Positions 24,845 through 36,286 of a stretch of DNA of 64,000 nt are shown piece by piece. Source of the DNA: Paralvinella palmiformis (lineage: Eukaryota; Annelida; Polychaeta; Terebellida; Alvinellidae); assembly GCA_025642065.1 (NCBI GenBank), contig JAODUP010000273.1, positions 16,001 to 80,000 on the forward strand. The letters run 5' to 3'. The first letter of the stretch is position 1, and every line of letters begins with the position of its first letter. The notes beneath the pieces are model-generated. The model was given only the letters and a program-made list of their open reading frames with translations, ran no database searches and was not told the DNA's origin. The position numbers and the translations under genes are program-made.

Positions 24845-24916
<72 letters not shown>
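24845..24916. repeat. (CA)n-(TA)n microsatellite
   Basis: CA repeats pass directly into TA repeats. Confidence 0.97.
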
Positions 24917-24917
<1 letters not shown>

Positions 24918-25122
24918 TCATTAGAGAAAATAACTCAAATTCGTTCATTCTACCTCAAACCTAGCTTACTCAAATTTCCTTTCAACTAAATGACCTCTAG
25001 GCCTTTCTATGGCACTAGAGCCTTCTAGAGCAGATAAGATTTCATATAATCATACCGATGTAGCTATACAAATTAGCATGACAAATCATCTACCTCTCAA
25101 ATTTCCCCTTTCTCTCTCCACC

Positions 25123-25127
<5 letters not shown>

Positions 25128-25190
<63 letters not shown>
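25128..25190. repeat. (TA)n microsatellite
   Basis: A pure TA array of about 63 bp. Confidence 0.97.
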
Positions 25191-25192
<2 letters not shown>

Positions 25193-25885
25193 AATACTGG
25201 AAGCACCATTTATTTTAAGTTAATATCTATCGATCACAGATTCAATTAATTTACGACTATTTCATTATGCATATATACTCTAGCTTCCAAGCGCCTTTTA
25301 TCCCGTTTAGTTTAACAAGTTGATTATGCTCTGTGTTAATAAGTCTAGGAGCTTATTTAGAAACAGTATGTATGACTTTTTATTAATAGAATATTATATC
25401 CATAAATGTATATGAAGGAAACAATGGTCATTTTGATCATTATTTTGTTAATAACTGATTGAAACAAATCTAGTCATAAAAAGGACATATTTTCCAGATC
25501 GTATCATATTATATACGGATGGCAGGACTTCAAAATATATACTTGACAAAAACACTAGAATCAGTACAAGTTTCTAGAGTTAGTTATTTCAGTATAATTT
25601 TCTGTAATGCGTTATAGCTTATCATTAAGCTTGATGAGATATACACACACGCTCAAAGTGCACATATATGATACGATAGATGTATTCACCAAAAATATGC
25701 ATAATAATATTATAAAATTAAGAATACACCTGAAAATATGCTTGCCGAGGTAATACAGAGCCACTAGGGATGTCTCCCTGTGAAACATTCGTTGTCATTT
25801 TTGACAAACGACAGAGTCCCTGTGGCTGCACATGATAGGGGAAAATGTCACAAAATACCAGGGAAAGCCTACTTGATAAAGCTTT
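25191..25885. other. AT-rich non-coding stretch
   Basis: No recognisable motif. The last ~140 bp (GTAATACAGAGCCACTAGGG...) is less AT-rich and may be the 3' end of the minus-strand LINE that follows. Confidence 0.4.
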
Positions 25886-25889
25886 TTTC

Positions 25890-27430
25890 CACCTACTTTT
25901 TGTGCGTTAAGCCGCCTAGAGATACACCATAGTCAATATATTGGTATATCAGAGATAGTTTATTTGCTGACAATTCAAGATCAGAGTTTATATTCTGCAA
26001 CAAATTTACTAATGTAAAATAAACTGTCCCGTCATCACCAAATACGATGGCTTTAGAAAACTTGGGACATTTTGGAAGATCATTTGTATGGATTAGGAAA
26101 TGTAAGGGGCTTAGCACAGAACCCTATGAGATCGTGTGAGTTGATGACTTAGTGTCTTTATATCGAGCAAATTACTTCCTATTAATCGAGCTACGTTTGA
26201 ACCACACAAGGCCTTGGAGACGTCTAGAAATACGCCAAGGGTGTTTTTTTTCTTTTCCTCCATGGATATAATTACGTCATCTACAAATTCATGTGCATCA
26301 TGAGTGGTCGAGTGACTTAGTATAAACACGTACTGGCTTTGGTAGAAAACTGATTGAGGGTAAAATGATATAGCCGCTTATTGATATTTTTCAATTATTT
26401 TAGAGATATTTGGCAGTGGAGAAGTTGATCTGTACGTTTTTTAATTGTTCGTTGTCCTTAACTTTATAAATTGATATAACTTTTGCCGTTTTTAATCAAT
26501 CAAGAACTATGCTGGCATTGAGAGATTTATTTATCAGTATTGTTACTGCAAAAGAAAGTTTAAATTACTTTTAATGTTATTTCATTATGTCCTAAACTAT
26601 TTATCGTTTTAATGAGTCTATTAATCTTGAAATTTAATACGGTTTGTTGGAGCCAAAATTCGTACTTAATATAGATTGTTGTCCCATAAAGCATGCAGCC
26701 GAGAATTTAGAGGGAGGTCTATTATTTCCATATTTGCGCACTACTATTTATGAATTTAAAAAAAATCGTTAGCTATCGTAGATCATTATTTGGATCATTC
26801 TTAATTTTAGATGATTCTGATATTTATATTGTATCGTTTGTTCGACCTGTTTCAGAATTAATGACACCCGAAGCTTTCAGAATGTCACGTCAAAATTAAC
26901 AAATATTTCTTTATGATATATTATTTTTGATTTGCGATTAAAATCGTTATAGTTATTTCGATATTAATATAATTTTATTTTAGAGAGGATGCAATTGCTT
27001 TTCTTGGACAATTTATTAAGATTACGAGAAGATATAATAAAGCCATGTGTCATCCAATGATCTCGTATTATCCGAGATGCAGATATCGCAATAATATTTT
27101 CTCTTTCACTTCATTATTTATAATTTATAATTTAAATATGCTACATATGCATCATTTGTATTCAGTGACTGTATATATTGCCAGTTGGTATTTTATAAAG
27201 TATTTGTTGTTTTGGATGTTGCGGTGTCAGCAATATGTATTGACTTAATTACATATCATTATCGGTAGATGGTCTGAAATGTCGAGAGTAAGTATAGTAG
27301 ACTGTATAAATGAGCTGCATTTAGTCAATATATAAATATTATCAAATAGGGTTGGACTTGCATTGAGTATTCGTGTATGTTTCATTTTCGTTGGTGGAAA
27401 ACTATTTTTAATAAATGTGTTAACCAGATA
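25890..27430 (-). pseudogene. LINE remnant D: endonuclease end plus RT of a Jockey-group element
   Basis: On the minus strand, degenerate frames follow ORF2 order. A late endonuclease block HTRILNASPTLFDNIYIL lies at about 27,370-27,310, then the terminal SDHLPI motif (27,275-27,258), and a linker WMTHGFIISSRNLNKLSKK at about 27,060-26,990. RT fingers follow (KTAKVISIYKVKDN, about 26,500-26,440; YVFILSHSTTHDA, about 26,330-26,295), then palm motif A as LGVFLDVSKAL (about 26,240-26,205). The catalytic motif is VFGDDGTVYF at about 26,050-26,020, where FADDTTVY is usual. The two Asp residues are intact, but the flanking residues and frame are damaged, and the GxPQG segment is lost. It is a dead copy lacking the 5' half of the endonuclease. 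Confidence 0.75.
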
Positions 27431-28190
27431 TTTGGTCTGTTGTGCTTTGCTTTGTATGTAATCAACGTTTTGTCTGTACCAATTATATTATCATGTTTGT
27501 AGTTATGAAGATTCGTTTTAATATTTAAATACATATATATTGAGCTGATTTCATTCAGTTTTAGTGCACGTATATTACATACACCCCTCTGCGTTACAAT
27601 TGGCATGGTGAACTTCAATAAAATAATTTCAAAGATGTCTGAAACATTTGATGCACGATCATTCTCAGCTAACTACTGCACGTGCATGATAAGCATCAGT
27701 GCCCCCCCCCCCCCAAATTATTAACAGAATGGTGAAGGTACCACGATTTAATAATACTATTACAAATAGTAATAACATTACAATTAGCAGTTTTATCACA
27801 AAATCACAATAATACTACAGAATAGCTGTGATATTGAAAAGTAACAGTAAACTACATAATAGTTATGTATCACGAAATGATAATGGTTCTAGGAAACCTA
27901 TCAATGATATTCCAAGGAACATGGACAACTATTATGTCTAAATATAATCTCAAAACCTCAGTAATCATCTGCTATTGTATTTTACCAATACACCGCTAGT
28001 TATTATTTATCGATATATAAGATGATCGATTGACAAAGAATACATTAAATCAAATACAAACGAGATTTCGTGAAATACAAGCAACATTCTGACGAAGGTA
28101 GGCGGGTTATTCTTTTTCTAACTGGAACGCCATCATAGCCATTAGATAATCATCTATCTTGTTATTATACATTTATTAGAGACATATGTG
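27431..28190. other. Stretch without an assignable gene; contains a C14 run
   Basis: A homopolymer C tract sits at 27,702-27,715. The 5' portion may be more of the minus-strand LINE, but no motif can be read. Confidence 0.4.
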
Positions 28191-28192
28191 TC

Positions 28193-28305
28193 ACACACAC
28201 AAATACACACACGCACATACACACACACACACACATACAAACATATACGCGCATACATACACACACGCATAGACACACACGCACAGAGGCACGCACACAT
28301 ACAGG

Positions 28306-28339
<34 letters not shown>
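28193..28339. repeat. (CA)n microsatellite, partly imperfect
   Basis: CA repeats are interrupted by ACGC, ATAC and AGAC variants, then pure CA from about 28,308. Confidence 0.96.
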
Positions 28340-28341
<2 letters not shown>

Positions 28342-28984
28342 AATGTAATATATTTAATACAAAGTGTTATAATCAAATAACAATCCGTTTATAACAAATG
28401 TGGATAGATATCTTGATATTAGCCAATATTATTTTTATTATAAGTTTATTAAAAAAAAATGCTTTCTAATATTCTTATATCATTCAAAAGAACGCATAAG
28501 TAAACAACAAATCTAAACATTATCATACGTTGTGAAGACAACTAAAATTAGATGACTTGTATACTATGTCTATGACCTCATGACTTGAGTGAAATCAGGT
28601 TCCTGTTCATCCAAATACGTATGTCAACAACACAAGCTTCAATTGAAGATTAAATATTATCCCATTTTAAATATGGCCATTTTAAATTATGTGTTCTTGA
28701 ATATCAAACTGAGTTATGTAGGCAAGTTACGACTTTACCTAGCTTAAGGTCTTTTTCTTGAGGTCGAGGCACACCTCTAAACCTTTCAACATTAACAGCA
28801 TAATTAGTATAGTCATAGATCCTTCATCAAGAGTCTGAATAAAGTCACTGTAAATGTTCAAAACAGCAGATTCTATTGAATGACCAATAAGCCGAAGTAT
28901 AACTGTCATGGAGGTCACTGTACTCTAAGTGCTTAATAAATTTGCCCGAAGGTAGTCACCAGAGGCAAAATGCCGACGATGTAT
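28340..28984. other. AT-rich non-coding stretch
   Basis: No coding motif seen. The 3' part of LINE remnant E may extend into it. Confidence 0.4.
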
Positions 28985-29330
28985 GTTTGCGTTACATCCC
29001 ATCAAATTCCTTGTTTATTTGAAGTTTATTTCTATCATTTCCACGTACGTCGATCTTTATAGAATAGAAGAACTTCTCGAATAGTAGTGTGTTCATTTGT
29101 ATACAGAGAACTATGTATATATCAAAGTGCACCATTAAGGAGGTTCGGCGCCAGGTTCTTTCTGTTTTCCGAGATCCAAGCTTATCGTTGTACCAAGACA
29201 TTTCCCGTCTCGACGTGATGAGTGTTGAACGAGATGGTGGATGGTGATTAATGATACTTTAGACACTTTCGTTATAGGTTTCTACCAGTTCATCAACGAA
29301 TCCCTTACATTCACTCAGGTATTGATGCCG
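28985..29330 (-). pseudogene. LINE remnant E: linker between endonuclease and RT
   Basis: A 69-codon minus frame reads WYNDKLGSRKTERTWRR, then VHFDIYIVLC, then YSIKIDVRGNDRNKL. This is the endonuclease-RT linker (PWYSDKLRSAKxxxRKxERxWRR...) seen on the plus strand in LINE remnants A (about 37,585) and B (about 43,690). The upstream sequence (LSECKGFVDELVET region, about 29,310-29,275, by frame shift) continues the match to remnant B (LTDCEGSVDRLVEA). All other domains are missing or unreadable. It is the same family as remnants A and B but in opposite orientation. Confidence 0.65.
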
Positions 29331-31284
29331 AATCTATAATTAACTCTATAAGTCAGCAACTTAAAATAACAATACCTAAGACATATCGTGATTTCAACAA
29401 AGCCAAGAAGTCTCACTACAAAGGCCGACACAGATCCACCAGTGTGGGGAATTATAATCAACTTCACACCCTTCTTTAGTACGATATGAAACCATTTTAT
29501 GACGGAGACCATGCTTCTTAAGTACATATCGAAGCTTCAATGGGATTATTCCGTCCCCGAAATTGATGGACCCATATGAAGCATGTAATTTCAACATCAG
29601 TAATATCCTAGATAAGCTTGATGTTTATACTTAGTATTCGGGTTCGGAGTGGTTCATTCCAGCTTCGAGAAGGACCTACGCATCCCACTCTTAATGGGCC
29701 CGAATACATATATACCACGTCATTATAAACTAGTTACGATGTTTGTGAATGTATTATGTAATGTCTTGAACTGTACACTCTTGGTGTTGTTGGTTTCCAC
29801 GAATTCAGTGAGCTCTAATTTGGTTTTATCCCCGATCAGAAACCGAGCGATGGGGATATTAGACTTTGCCAGATGTGAATCTGGCGTTTATGTATGTCGT
29901 TTTTGAAGCGTAAATCCAATAACGAACCCAGTCTAGTTTCTCGAAGCCATTAACACCCGGCAAGACTACCGCTGGGAGATACTTGTATAATGATGCGGAA
30001 TGTTGTTCATACAGGTTAAATGGAGTGATAAACTAGATCAAAGACTGCAAGGGTACTAGATAAAGGGGATTGTCGTATTCCTGTCTTTTAGCTTATTTTA
30101 TTGTGATCTGGTTTAGGAGTAATGCAATGAGGCGTACGAATTTGAGCCTCGTCCTTTGTTGACTATTGATGAGGATGTTCTATTAGAAACTGACAATATT
30201 AAATATATTGCTGCTCAAATATCACATTGAGTGAATTAATAAATGGATTTAGTGAATGAACGTATTCTCAATACGCTCAAACATATATACAACGTTAGTT
30301 AAGAATATTTAACTTAGAATTTAGTGAGTAAATAATATAGCATATTAGAGAGTTAGTCTAGCTATTGCTGGTTTCCCATTATCCCTAAATAACAACTGAT
30401 TTAGCCTCGAGTCCACGAAAGACAGATTCATCCGAGACAAAATTAAATACCAGGCATAAAGGATCAACCATAATACATGGATAATACATTAAAGAAAGGA
30501 TTACTATTTGATTATTGGAGAGAAGTATAAGACAGGTTAATACATTTGTATTAAATTATCTAGTTCAAATACTACATCGTTAATCATAATTATTAATAAT
30601 GATTATCGTTAGAAATCATAGGAAAATAGCTCCAGGATTTCTGTAGTCGCACGATACAGGTCTTGAATAATTATTAATAAAGACAAGTTTCGTCCAAACC
30701 TTTAATTGGAATCTAGAGATGGGAGTTATTACACAATCTATTTCATATAATTGGAAAGGCGTACATTGGGAGGGTCCTAGGACATAGTGCCATTGTCATC
30801 AAATCAATAGTTTTAAATCTATCCTTAATACGTATCTGTTTTATATTGGATATTCTGTAATTATGTAATGTCTATATATATATTTTAACAGTTCATATAG
30901 TCATTTGAATTTAGTTCAGTCACTTTTTATGTAAAACAGCTCCTGAACAAAACAGTTGAATGTGGTGCTATGTAATATAAAATTATAAAGTATTATTATG
31001 TTTAGTAGTAGTAGTATTAGGATTAGTATTAGTATTATTATAAACTGTGGCTGGTACCTAATCGCATATGATAAATCAAGCCGTCTTGACAATCTTGAAT
31101 TGGGTATAGTGTGGTTGAACATTAAACTATTCAACCATGAATTTTGTAGATTGTTCGATAAATAGTCAAAACCAAATAGACTAGATTGGTGTTCGATCAA
31201 GTGAGGTAGTTTTAATATACCACTAGCTTTAAATAAAGTATATGTATCACTATTGATTTGTGCTCTATTACTACACGAAGCACG
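29331..31284. other. Stretch without an assignable gene
   Basis: The GC of 29,330-30,130 is higher than its surroundings and frames of 67-85 codons exist on both strands, so this is probably mobile-element sequence, but I recognise no motif. 30,130-31,284 is AT-rich with a short (TAG/TAT)n patch at 31,003-31,045. Confidence 0.4.
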
Positions 31285-31880
31285 TTTCTACAGTATCATG
31301 GTGGGGTGTAAGAGTGATTTATTGCCAATGCCCACGCAAGAAAGCCATAAAAGAAATGCATATCCATTAACGAAATGCGAAATGTGAAAAAGGTGTTGCG
31401 CTTGTTTTAATCCAAATAGAGATCTGGTTGCATGATAGATATGATATTTCCATGTTAAACATTCATCTACGAATAGTCCAGAAACTTTAGCTGACTTTAT
31501 ATTTACAATTGGGTCCATATCTGAGTGATTCTGAGCTGTTTATATATATTTTGAGCACATTTAGATCATATCTCTTATGCTTAGATCTAATAAGAGGATA
31601 GTTTATTTCATTGGCATTCACAGATAGTTTGTTGATACAAAACAAATCAAATAAGTGTGTTTGTAGGTTTACCTCCGACTATTATTTACTTGGGTTGGAA
31701 TTAAACACGTATACGGTTGTGTTATCAGCACATGACTGAATGTTCCCGTCACGTGTGTTGTCTACGCCATTAACACAAATCAGACGCAGCAATTGTCCAA
31801 GAATGGAACCTTGTCTTAGGCGATATATAACAGACCTTAATGTTGGATTGTGTTGGTCAAGCTGAAGAAAATGAGTTATG
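31285..31880 (-). pseudogene. LINE remnant F: RT palm and thumb
   Basis: Minus-strand frames read QGSILGQLLRLICVNGVDN (about 31,820-31,765), corresponding to QGSVLGPLLFLIYINDI. They continue with a catalytic-motif stretch ADNTTVYV (31,731-31,708) where ADDTTVYV is expected, so the second catalytic Asp is Asn. FCINKLSVNANEINY (about 31,660-31,610) follows, and then a 76-codon frame containing LFVDECLTWKYHI (about 31,470-31,430), the post-RT block LGVxxDExLTWxxHI. Stops separate these blocks. The element is 5'-truncated and lacks the endonuclease and RT fingers. The clade cannot be resolved, but the thumb motifs differ from those of remnants A and B. Confidence 0.75.
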
Positions 31881-32254
31881 TTGAAAAAACAACTCTAAAC
31901 CATGAATTAACAATTCCAAGTAGGCCATGATAATTTAATTTCATGACTGATTACTTAAATAACTTTTGAACGGTCACACAGAACGGCCAAAGTGTATTCA
32001 GGGTCTGGCCTATTGCAAAAGATAAATGATAGTGTGCCCAGTTGAATACATAGATCGAAAGCTATTGTGATACTTGAATATAATATCGCTACTATTTGAA
32101 AAAGAAAACAAAATTGTGGTACATTAATTGTTCAATATTTGTTTTAAAGTTGGAAGTATAGTTCTGGGTCTATAATTTTTAATTAGTTCTGATCAGCCAA
32201 TTAATGGATTAGGGCAATCTTTTCAGGGCAGTTTTCATTTCTTGGAGCACAATA
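31881..32254. other. Non-coding stretch between LINE remnant F and the Harbinger element
   Basis: AT-rich sequence with no recognised feature. Confidence 0.5.
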
Positions 32255-32267
32255 CCCACTGGGATGC

Positions 32268-32700
32268 CGAATAACCCGGACCATAATCCGGGTGGTACGG
32301 GGCTTGAACCGTAGCGATGCCGGGGTGGTCCGCGATCATCCTGGACGATCCTGGATAAACCGGGACAGTCCGGGCGTCGTCCCGGCAGTTTTAAACATGC
32401 CTACAACTGCCGGGGTGGTCCGTAACGGTCCTGGAGACGTACGCTTCATCCTGGGTGATACGTAGTGCCACCGTAGTGATACTGTATTGTCGCCGGGACA
32501 CTCCGTGGTGTCACCGAGAGCGTCCTGGCTGATCCTTGGTCGTCGGGAGTAATGTATTGACCACGGATAAACACGGTGACACTACTGTTCATAACGGTGT
32601 CTTTACGGCGCTACTACGGTTCTAACACGGACTAGGAGTATCACGAATCATCACGGTGCTAACACGGTGCCACTATGGTGGTCCACGGAGGCGTCAAAGA
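32268..32700. repeat. GC-rich subterminal repeat array, left end of the Harbinger element
   Basis: Degenerate repeats of CCGGGGTGGTCC, CCGGGACAGTCCGGG, CACGGTG and ACCGTAGTGATAC words. Related words occur in the right array. Subterminal repeats in Harbinger-type transposons are plausible binding sites for the element's own proteins (inference). Confidence 0.75.
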
Positions 32701-32808
32701 TGTAAGCGAATAACCAAGGTTCGTCCCGGACCAAAGAGAAAAAACATGTAAATAGGCATATGTTTCGGCTCTAAATCACTTCTTTTCTTCTAAATCGTAT
32801 GAATCAAC

Positions 32809-33960
32809 ATGGCTGAAGAGCTGACCCGATTGAACCAACTCCGATTGATGATGACCTTGCAGCTGGAGTTGAACCAACAGCAGACGAGGAACATAATTCT
32901 GATTACTAATGAGCTTCATCAAGAACGAAGAAGAAAGAAACAGCGTGATGATGCTGAGAAATTATATGGAAAGAAAAAAAGAAAAATGTTGGGTCCGAAA
33001 ATGGTTACCAAGAAGACCAGAACTTCCGTAACTTCCTTCGGATCGATTACGAGTTATACCAAGAAATTCTACAACGCATAGAGGGTCGAATCACCAAACA
33101 AGACGCTTCATACAGAAAGTCTTTATCACCAGGCTTGAAGTTGGCAATTACGCTGCGTTACCTTTCTGTAGGCGACAGCTACCATTCCCTGATGTATGGT
33201 TTCCGGGTAGCCCACAACACCATTTCCAAGTTTATGCGTGAAGTTTGTGAAGCCATTATTGCTGAATTTGCAGAGGAGCTCATCCCCTGTCCTATTACAA
33301 CCGACGAATGGAAGGACATTGCTAAACGGTTCTCTGACATATCATAATTTCACCATTGTCTCTGTGCTCTGGACGGTAAACATATCGCCATTAAATGCCC
33401 CAAGGGAGGAGGATCATTGTACTATAACTACAAAGGGTTCCATAGATAAGGGGGTCCTCCATTTTCCACCGGCTGATCCGCTTCCAGATGATGGCACAGA
33501 AATGCCGTATTTCAAAACTGCAGACGACGCTTTTGGCTGATGAAACCATTCTCGCCTAGGCAGATGGATAACACCCAGAGGATATTCAACTACAGGCTGT
33601 CGAGGGCTCGTCGCATTGTCGAAAACGCATTCGTCATACTAGTCCATTGTTTCCATTGTCTATTGACAACCATGCAACAGGAACCGGATACTTTGTCGTC
33701 CACTGTCTTGACGTGCGTGTGTCTACACAACCTCACGGAGAAAGAGATCGCAGAAACAGCATTGTAGGGATGCAGATGAAGAGGGCTCCAATCACAACGT
33801 CATTCCAGGAGCCTGGCGCAATGTCACCCCTCTCCTGGACGGTCAGTCGGACTTCACTAACAACACAATAACAACCGCGGCCAAAAAACAAAAAGTGTAT
33901 CTCTCTGCTTATTACAACCCCGAAGCAGGATCAGTACCTTATCAGAATGATGTGATTTAA
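32809..33960 (+). pseudogene. PIF/Harbinger transposase pseudogene
   Basis: The start MAEELTRLNQLRLMM leads into a basic linker. After a frame change the sequence follows the conserved Harbinger transposase: RIDYELYQEILQRIEGRITK (about 33,045-33,105), GLKLAITLRYL and SYHSLMYGFRVAHNTISKF (33,133-33,235), and the block with the first catalytic Asp, CALDGKHIAI (33,363-33,392), followed by GGSLYYNYKGFH. At about 33,440 the sequence jumps to PPADPLPDDGTEMPYF (33,467 on), so the segment that should contain the second catalytic Asp is deleted. ADDAFG, MKPFSPRQMD and IFNYRLSRARRIVENAF (33,587-33,640) follow, and the C-terminus is WRNVTPLLDGQSDF to QNDVI with a stop at 33,960. At least four frame changes are needed. 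The family assignment is very secure because most blocks are present in order; the gene is dead. Confidence 0.9.
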
Positions 33961-34467
33961 AAATTACTTATGAACTTTATGAATGTGGAATATTAATTGC
34001 ATCTTCTGTTCATGTGTGTCTTCACTTTCAATATACGTTATAATTATAGGAAAAAAACATGTATCAACATAACAAAATAATTTGTTCCAAACCTGTTTCT
34101 ATTATGTTATTTTATTTCTTTTCAAGAAAAGATTTGTTAATAACATTATTTCCTGTAATTACATTTTAATTTCTTGCAAACATATTTAATAACATAGTCA
34201 ACACTTTTTTTAAACTACTTGAAAACCTTTTTTCTTCGGTGCTTTCTCAAAGATGTTTTATCCTCGGTACAAGAACTGTAATTTTTGTGAAAAAAACCTC
34301 AACAGCTTTGTTATATTTGCAACTATGTTTTATATCACACAATATGAACGACATTAATTATTTATTGCGACAATAAAAACAAACATAAATGAAAGTAATA
34401 ACCAATTTCTTAGAGTTGTTTTATCATATGTCATAACAGTTCATTAATCACAGTTCATACGAGGTTA

Positions 34468-35328
34468 TTAGATCCACCACCATCTCCCCTCATGGTAGGA
34501 ACCACCAGCAGCAGGCGAATATGTTGTCATCAGCAGTGAGCAATCAGAAAGGTTCGGGAAAGAGTAACCCGATATGTTTGGTGTACTGGCCGGTCTTGTA
34601 GGTTGCGCGAACTGCTGGCCTGCAATGGGAGCAATGTTATCCCGTGTATCAGACGGTGCCGTTATCGGAAACTACTGCTGCTGGTGCATTTGCGGTCCCG
34701 GTGGAGGAGGCAACACACTAGCGAAACATCTATGAGGCCCAGCACGAGATCAAACGTGGACTTGTAAAATTTAGGAAGAAGACGTGGGTCAACCTGCTTC
34801 CCCGTAGCCCCCATCCAAGCCCCTCAGAGAACTGCTCCTGTGACAGCAGTTTGGTGATCTACCCGGGTATTTCTGCAGACTGATTCTGCTGCGTCTCGAG
34901 AGTGGTGATAATATCTCCAGCATCATTTTCGTCGTCGCTCCTGCAGACTTCTTTCGGAACGACCTCTGGTGAATTCTTCGCGGATTGACAGGGTTGATCA
35001 GTGGTTTGGCTTGGGGCTGACTGGAAGGCTCTTACTCCATCTCCAGTCCCGATCCCGACGTACTTCTACTCCTGGCCGTGATTATGGTGGCACAGGTTGG
35101 GATTTCAACTGAATAAGAAAAGAAAACACAATAAGTAAGTTATCTTAATTAAATATAAATGTACATATCAGTCATTACAAAATATATTTCAATAAAATGT
35201 GAATCGTCTACATTGAAACTGATATATATCAATACTTACACTAATGGCTCTACGGCCTGTACTGAAGGCTTCTTCTTCTTTGAGCGGGTCGTCACTAAAT
35301 GTTTTTTCTTCGAAGATTTTGGAGGCAT
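34468..35328 (-). pseudogene. Harbinger accessory (DNA-binding partner) pseudogene with one intron
   Basis: This gene runs toward the transposase from the other end of the element, as the second gene of Harbinger elements does. Exon 1 (35,328-35,240) starts ATG and encodes a very basic peptide, MPPKSSKKKHLVTTRSKKKK. A consensus donor (GTAAGT, 35,239-35,234) and an acceptor after a pyrimidine tract (AG, 35,110-35,109) define a 131-bp intron. Downstream, in shifting frames, are an acidic stretch DDENDAGDIITTLETQQNQ (about 34,945-34,890), DPRLLPKFYKSTFDLVLGL (about 34,790-34,735), PPPPGPQ (about 34,710) and the C-terminus SGYSFPNLSD (about 34,570-34,545), ending at 34,468. The Myb/MADF-like DNA-binding domain expected in such partners is not readable and is probably deleted. 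The role in transposase nuclear import or DNA binding is known for the family, not shown here. Confidence 0.65.
35109..35239 (-). other. Putative intron in the Harbinger accessory pseudogene
   Basis: GTAAGT donor and TTTTCTTTTCTTATTCAG acceptor, 131 bp, joining the basic N-terminal exon to the rest of the frame. Coordinates are written in minus-strand order. Confidence 0.55.
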
Positions 35329-35409
35329 GTCATTTGTCTTTCTTCTCTGGAATCTACAGGACAAATGAATTCAGACTAAAAATGCACGTATTTATAGCAA
35401 ACATCAGCT

Positions 35410-35690
35410 GGTCCGGGGTGATCCGGGCCCATCTGTAGTAGCAACCGTAGTGCTGCCGGGGTGATCCGTAGTGGCACCGTAGTGCTGCCGGGGTGATCCG
35501 TAGTGGCACCGGGGCTATCCGGGTCACCCAGAACGGTCTTGGGTGATCCGTAGTGACACTGTAATGACACCGGGGTTGTCTTGGGTGGCTACCTGGGTGA
35601 TCCGGGGCGATCGGCATTACCACCGTAGTGATACCGTCCTCATCCGTGCTCATCCGTAGTACTGCCGGGATAGACCGGGGGGAAACAGTG
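35410..35690. repeat. GC-rich subterminal repeat array, right end of the Harbinger element
   Basis: A ~33-bp unit beginning GTAGTGGCACCGTAGTGCTG and ending CCGGGGTGATCC occurs nearly perfectly twice (35,448-35,513), with degenerate copies to 35,665. Minus-strand frames through it (DHPGS-type repeats) are artefacts of the array. Confidence 0.85.
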
Positions 35691-35736
35691 GCGCTATATA
35701 GGATGACAGTCCTCGATCGCGATGTTTTGCCAAAAT

Positions 35737-35817
35737 TGATTATCTTATCTATCATACTTTCTACCATAATAACAGTTCGTCTACTAAATCACATGGCATT
35801 GACAATCATGTGTAGGT

Positions 35818-35855
<38 letters not shown>
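35737..35855 (+). repeat. Duplicated ~85-bp module plus (TA)n, copy 1
   Basis: TTGATTATCTTATCTATCAT, then CTTTCTACCATAATAACAG through ATGTGTAGGTAAAAT, is repeated almost identically at 36,797-36,882. In both places it runs into a (TA)n array. The interval between the copies (35,856-36,796) is AT-rich with a further (TA)n at 36,249-36,281 and no gene. Confidence 0.95.
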
Positions 35856-35859
<4 letters not shown>

Positions 35860-36244
35860 TGTATAGAGTGGAATTAACTCTCGTCTAAAGGCGTATTGAG
35901 CACTTCAAGGCGTTGAACTAGGGAACAATGAGTCTACTATAGCTACGACAGCATATGTGCGGAACACGGCTGTTCGTCCGGTTCTAACATATTGTTTGCA
36001 ATGTATAGGTAGGTATATGAGAGAAAACATTCGGTGACTCGGAAAAAACTCAACCGGTTTCCTTAATATTTCTCGTAGTACTCCTGTATTGCACGCTACG
36101 AAGATGCACAAAATTGAGAAAACATTGCAGAATGGCTATCTCTATTTAGTAAGATCAGCGTTTCGCCAAAAGTCAAGAGCCAGGTAGTTTTATTTGCACT
36201 TATCGAATATGCACAGTTGCCCTAAATTGTTTAGTCACAATAAT

Positions 36245-36286
<42 letters not shown>

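Larger units (their letters stand above)
32256..35691 (+). mobile_element. PIF/Harbinger DNA transposon, decayed, about 3.4 kb
   Basis: A convergent two-gene element: a transposase pseudogene on plus (32,809-33,960) and an accessory-protein pseudogene on minus (35,328-34,468). Both lie between GC-rich arrays at 32,268-32,700 and 35,410-35,690 built of CCGGGGTGATCC / GTAGTGGCACC-type words. CCACTG (32,256-32,261) and its complement CAGTGG (35,686-35,691) are the best candidates for the ends, but a 3-bp target duplication is not apparent, so the termini are uncertain. The GC content contrasts sharply with the AT-rich surroundings, which fits a foreign insertion. Coordinated loss of both genes means it cannot move on its own. 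Confidence 0.8.

Noticed and set aside
28193..28339. CRISPR-like repeats
   Set aside because: Only simple CA repeats with variants; no spacers of constant length anywhere in the window.
29649..29906. 85-codon plus frame
   Set aside because: No domain, opposite in sense to the neighbouring LINE remnant E, and no supporting context.
32256..35691. A defined 3-bp target-site duplication for the Harbinger element
   Set aside because: Bases flanking CCACTG/CAGTGG do not match, so the true termini are unresolved.
35354..35767. Minus-strand frames with DHPGS-type repeats
   Set aside because: They are translations of the GC-rich subterminal array of the Harbinger element.
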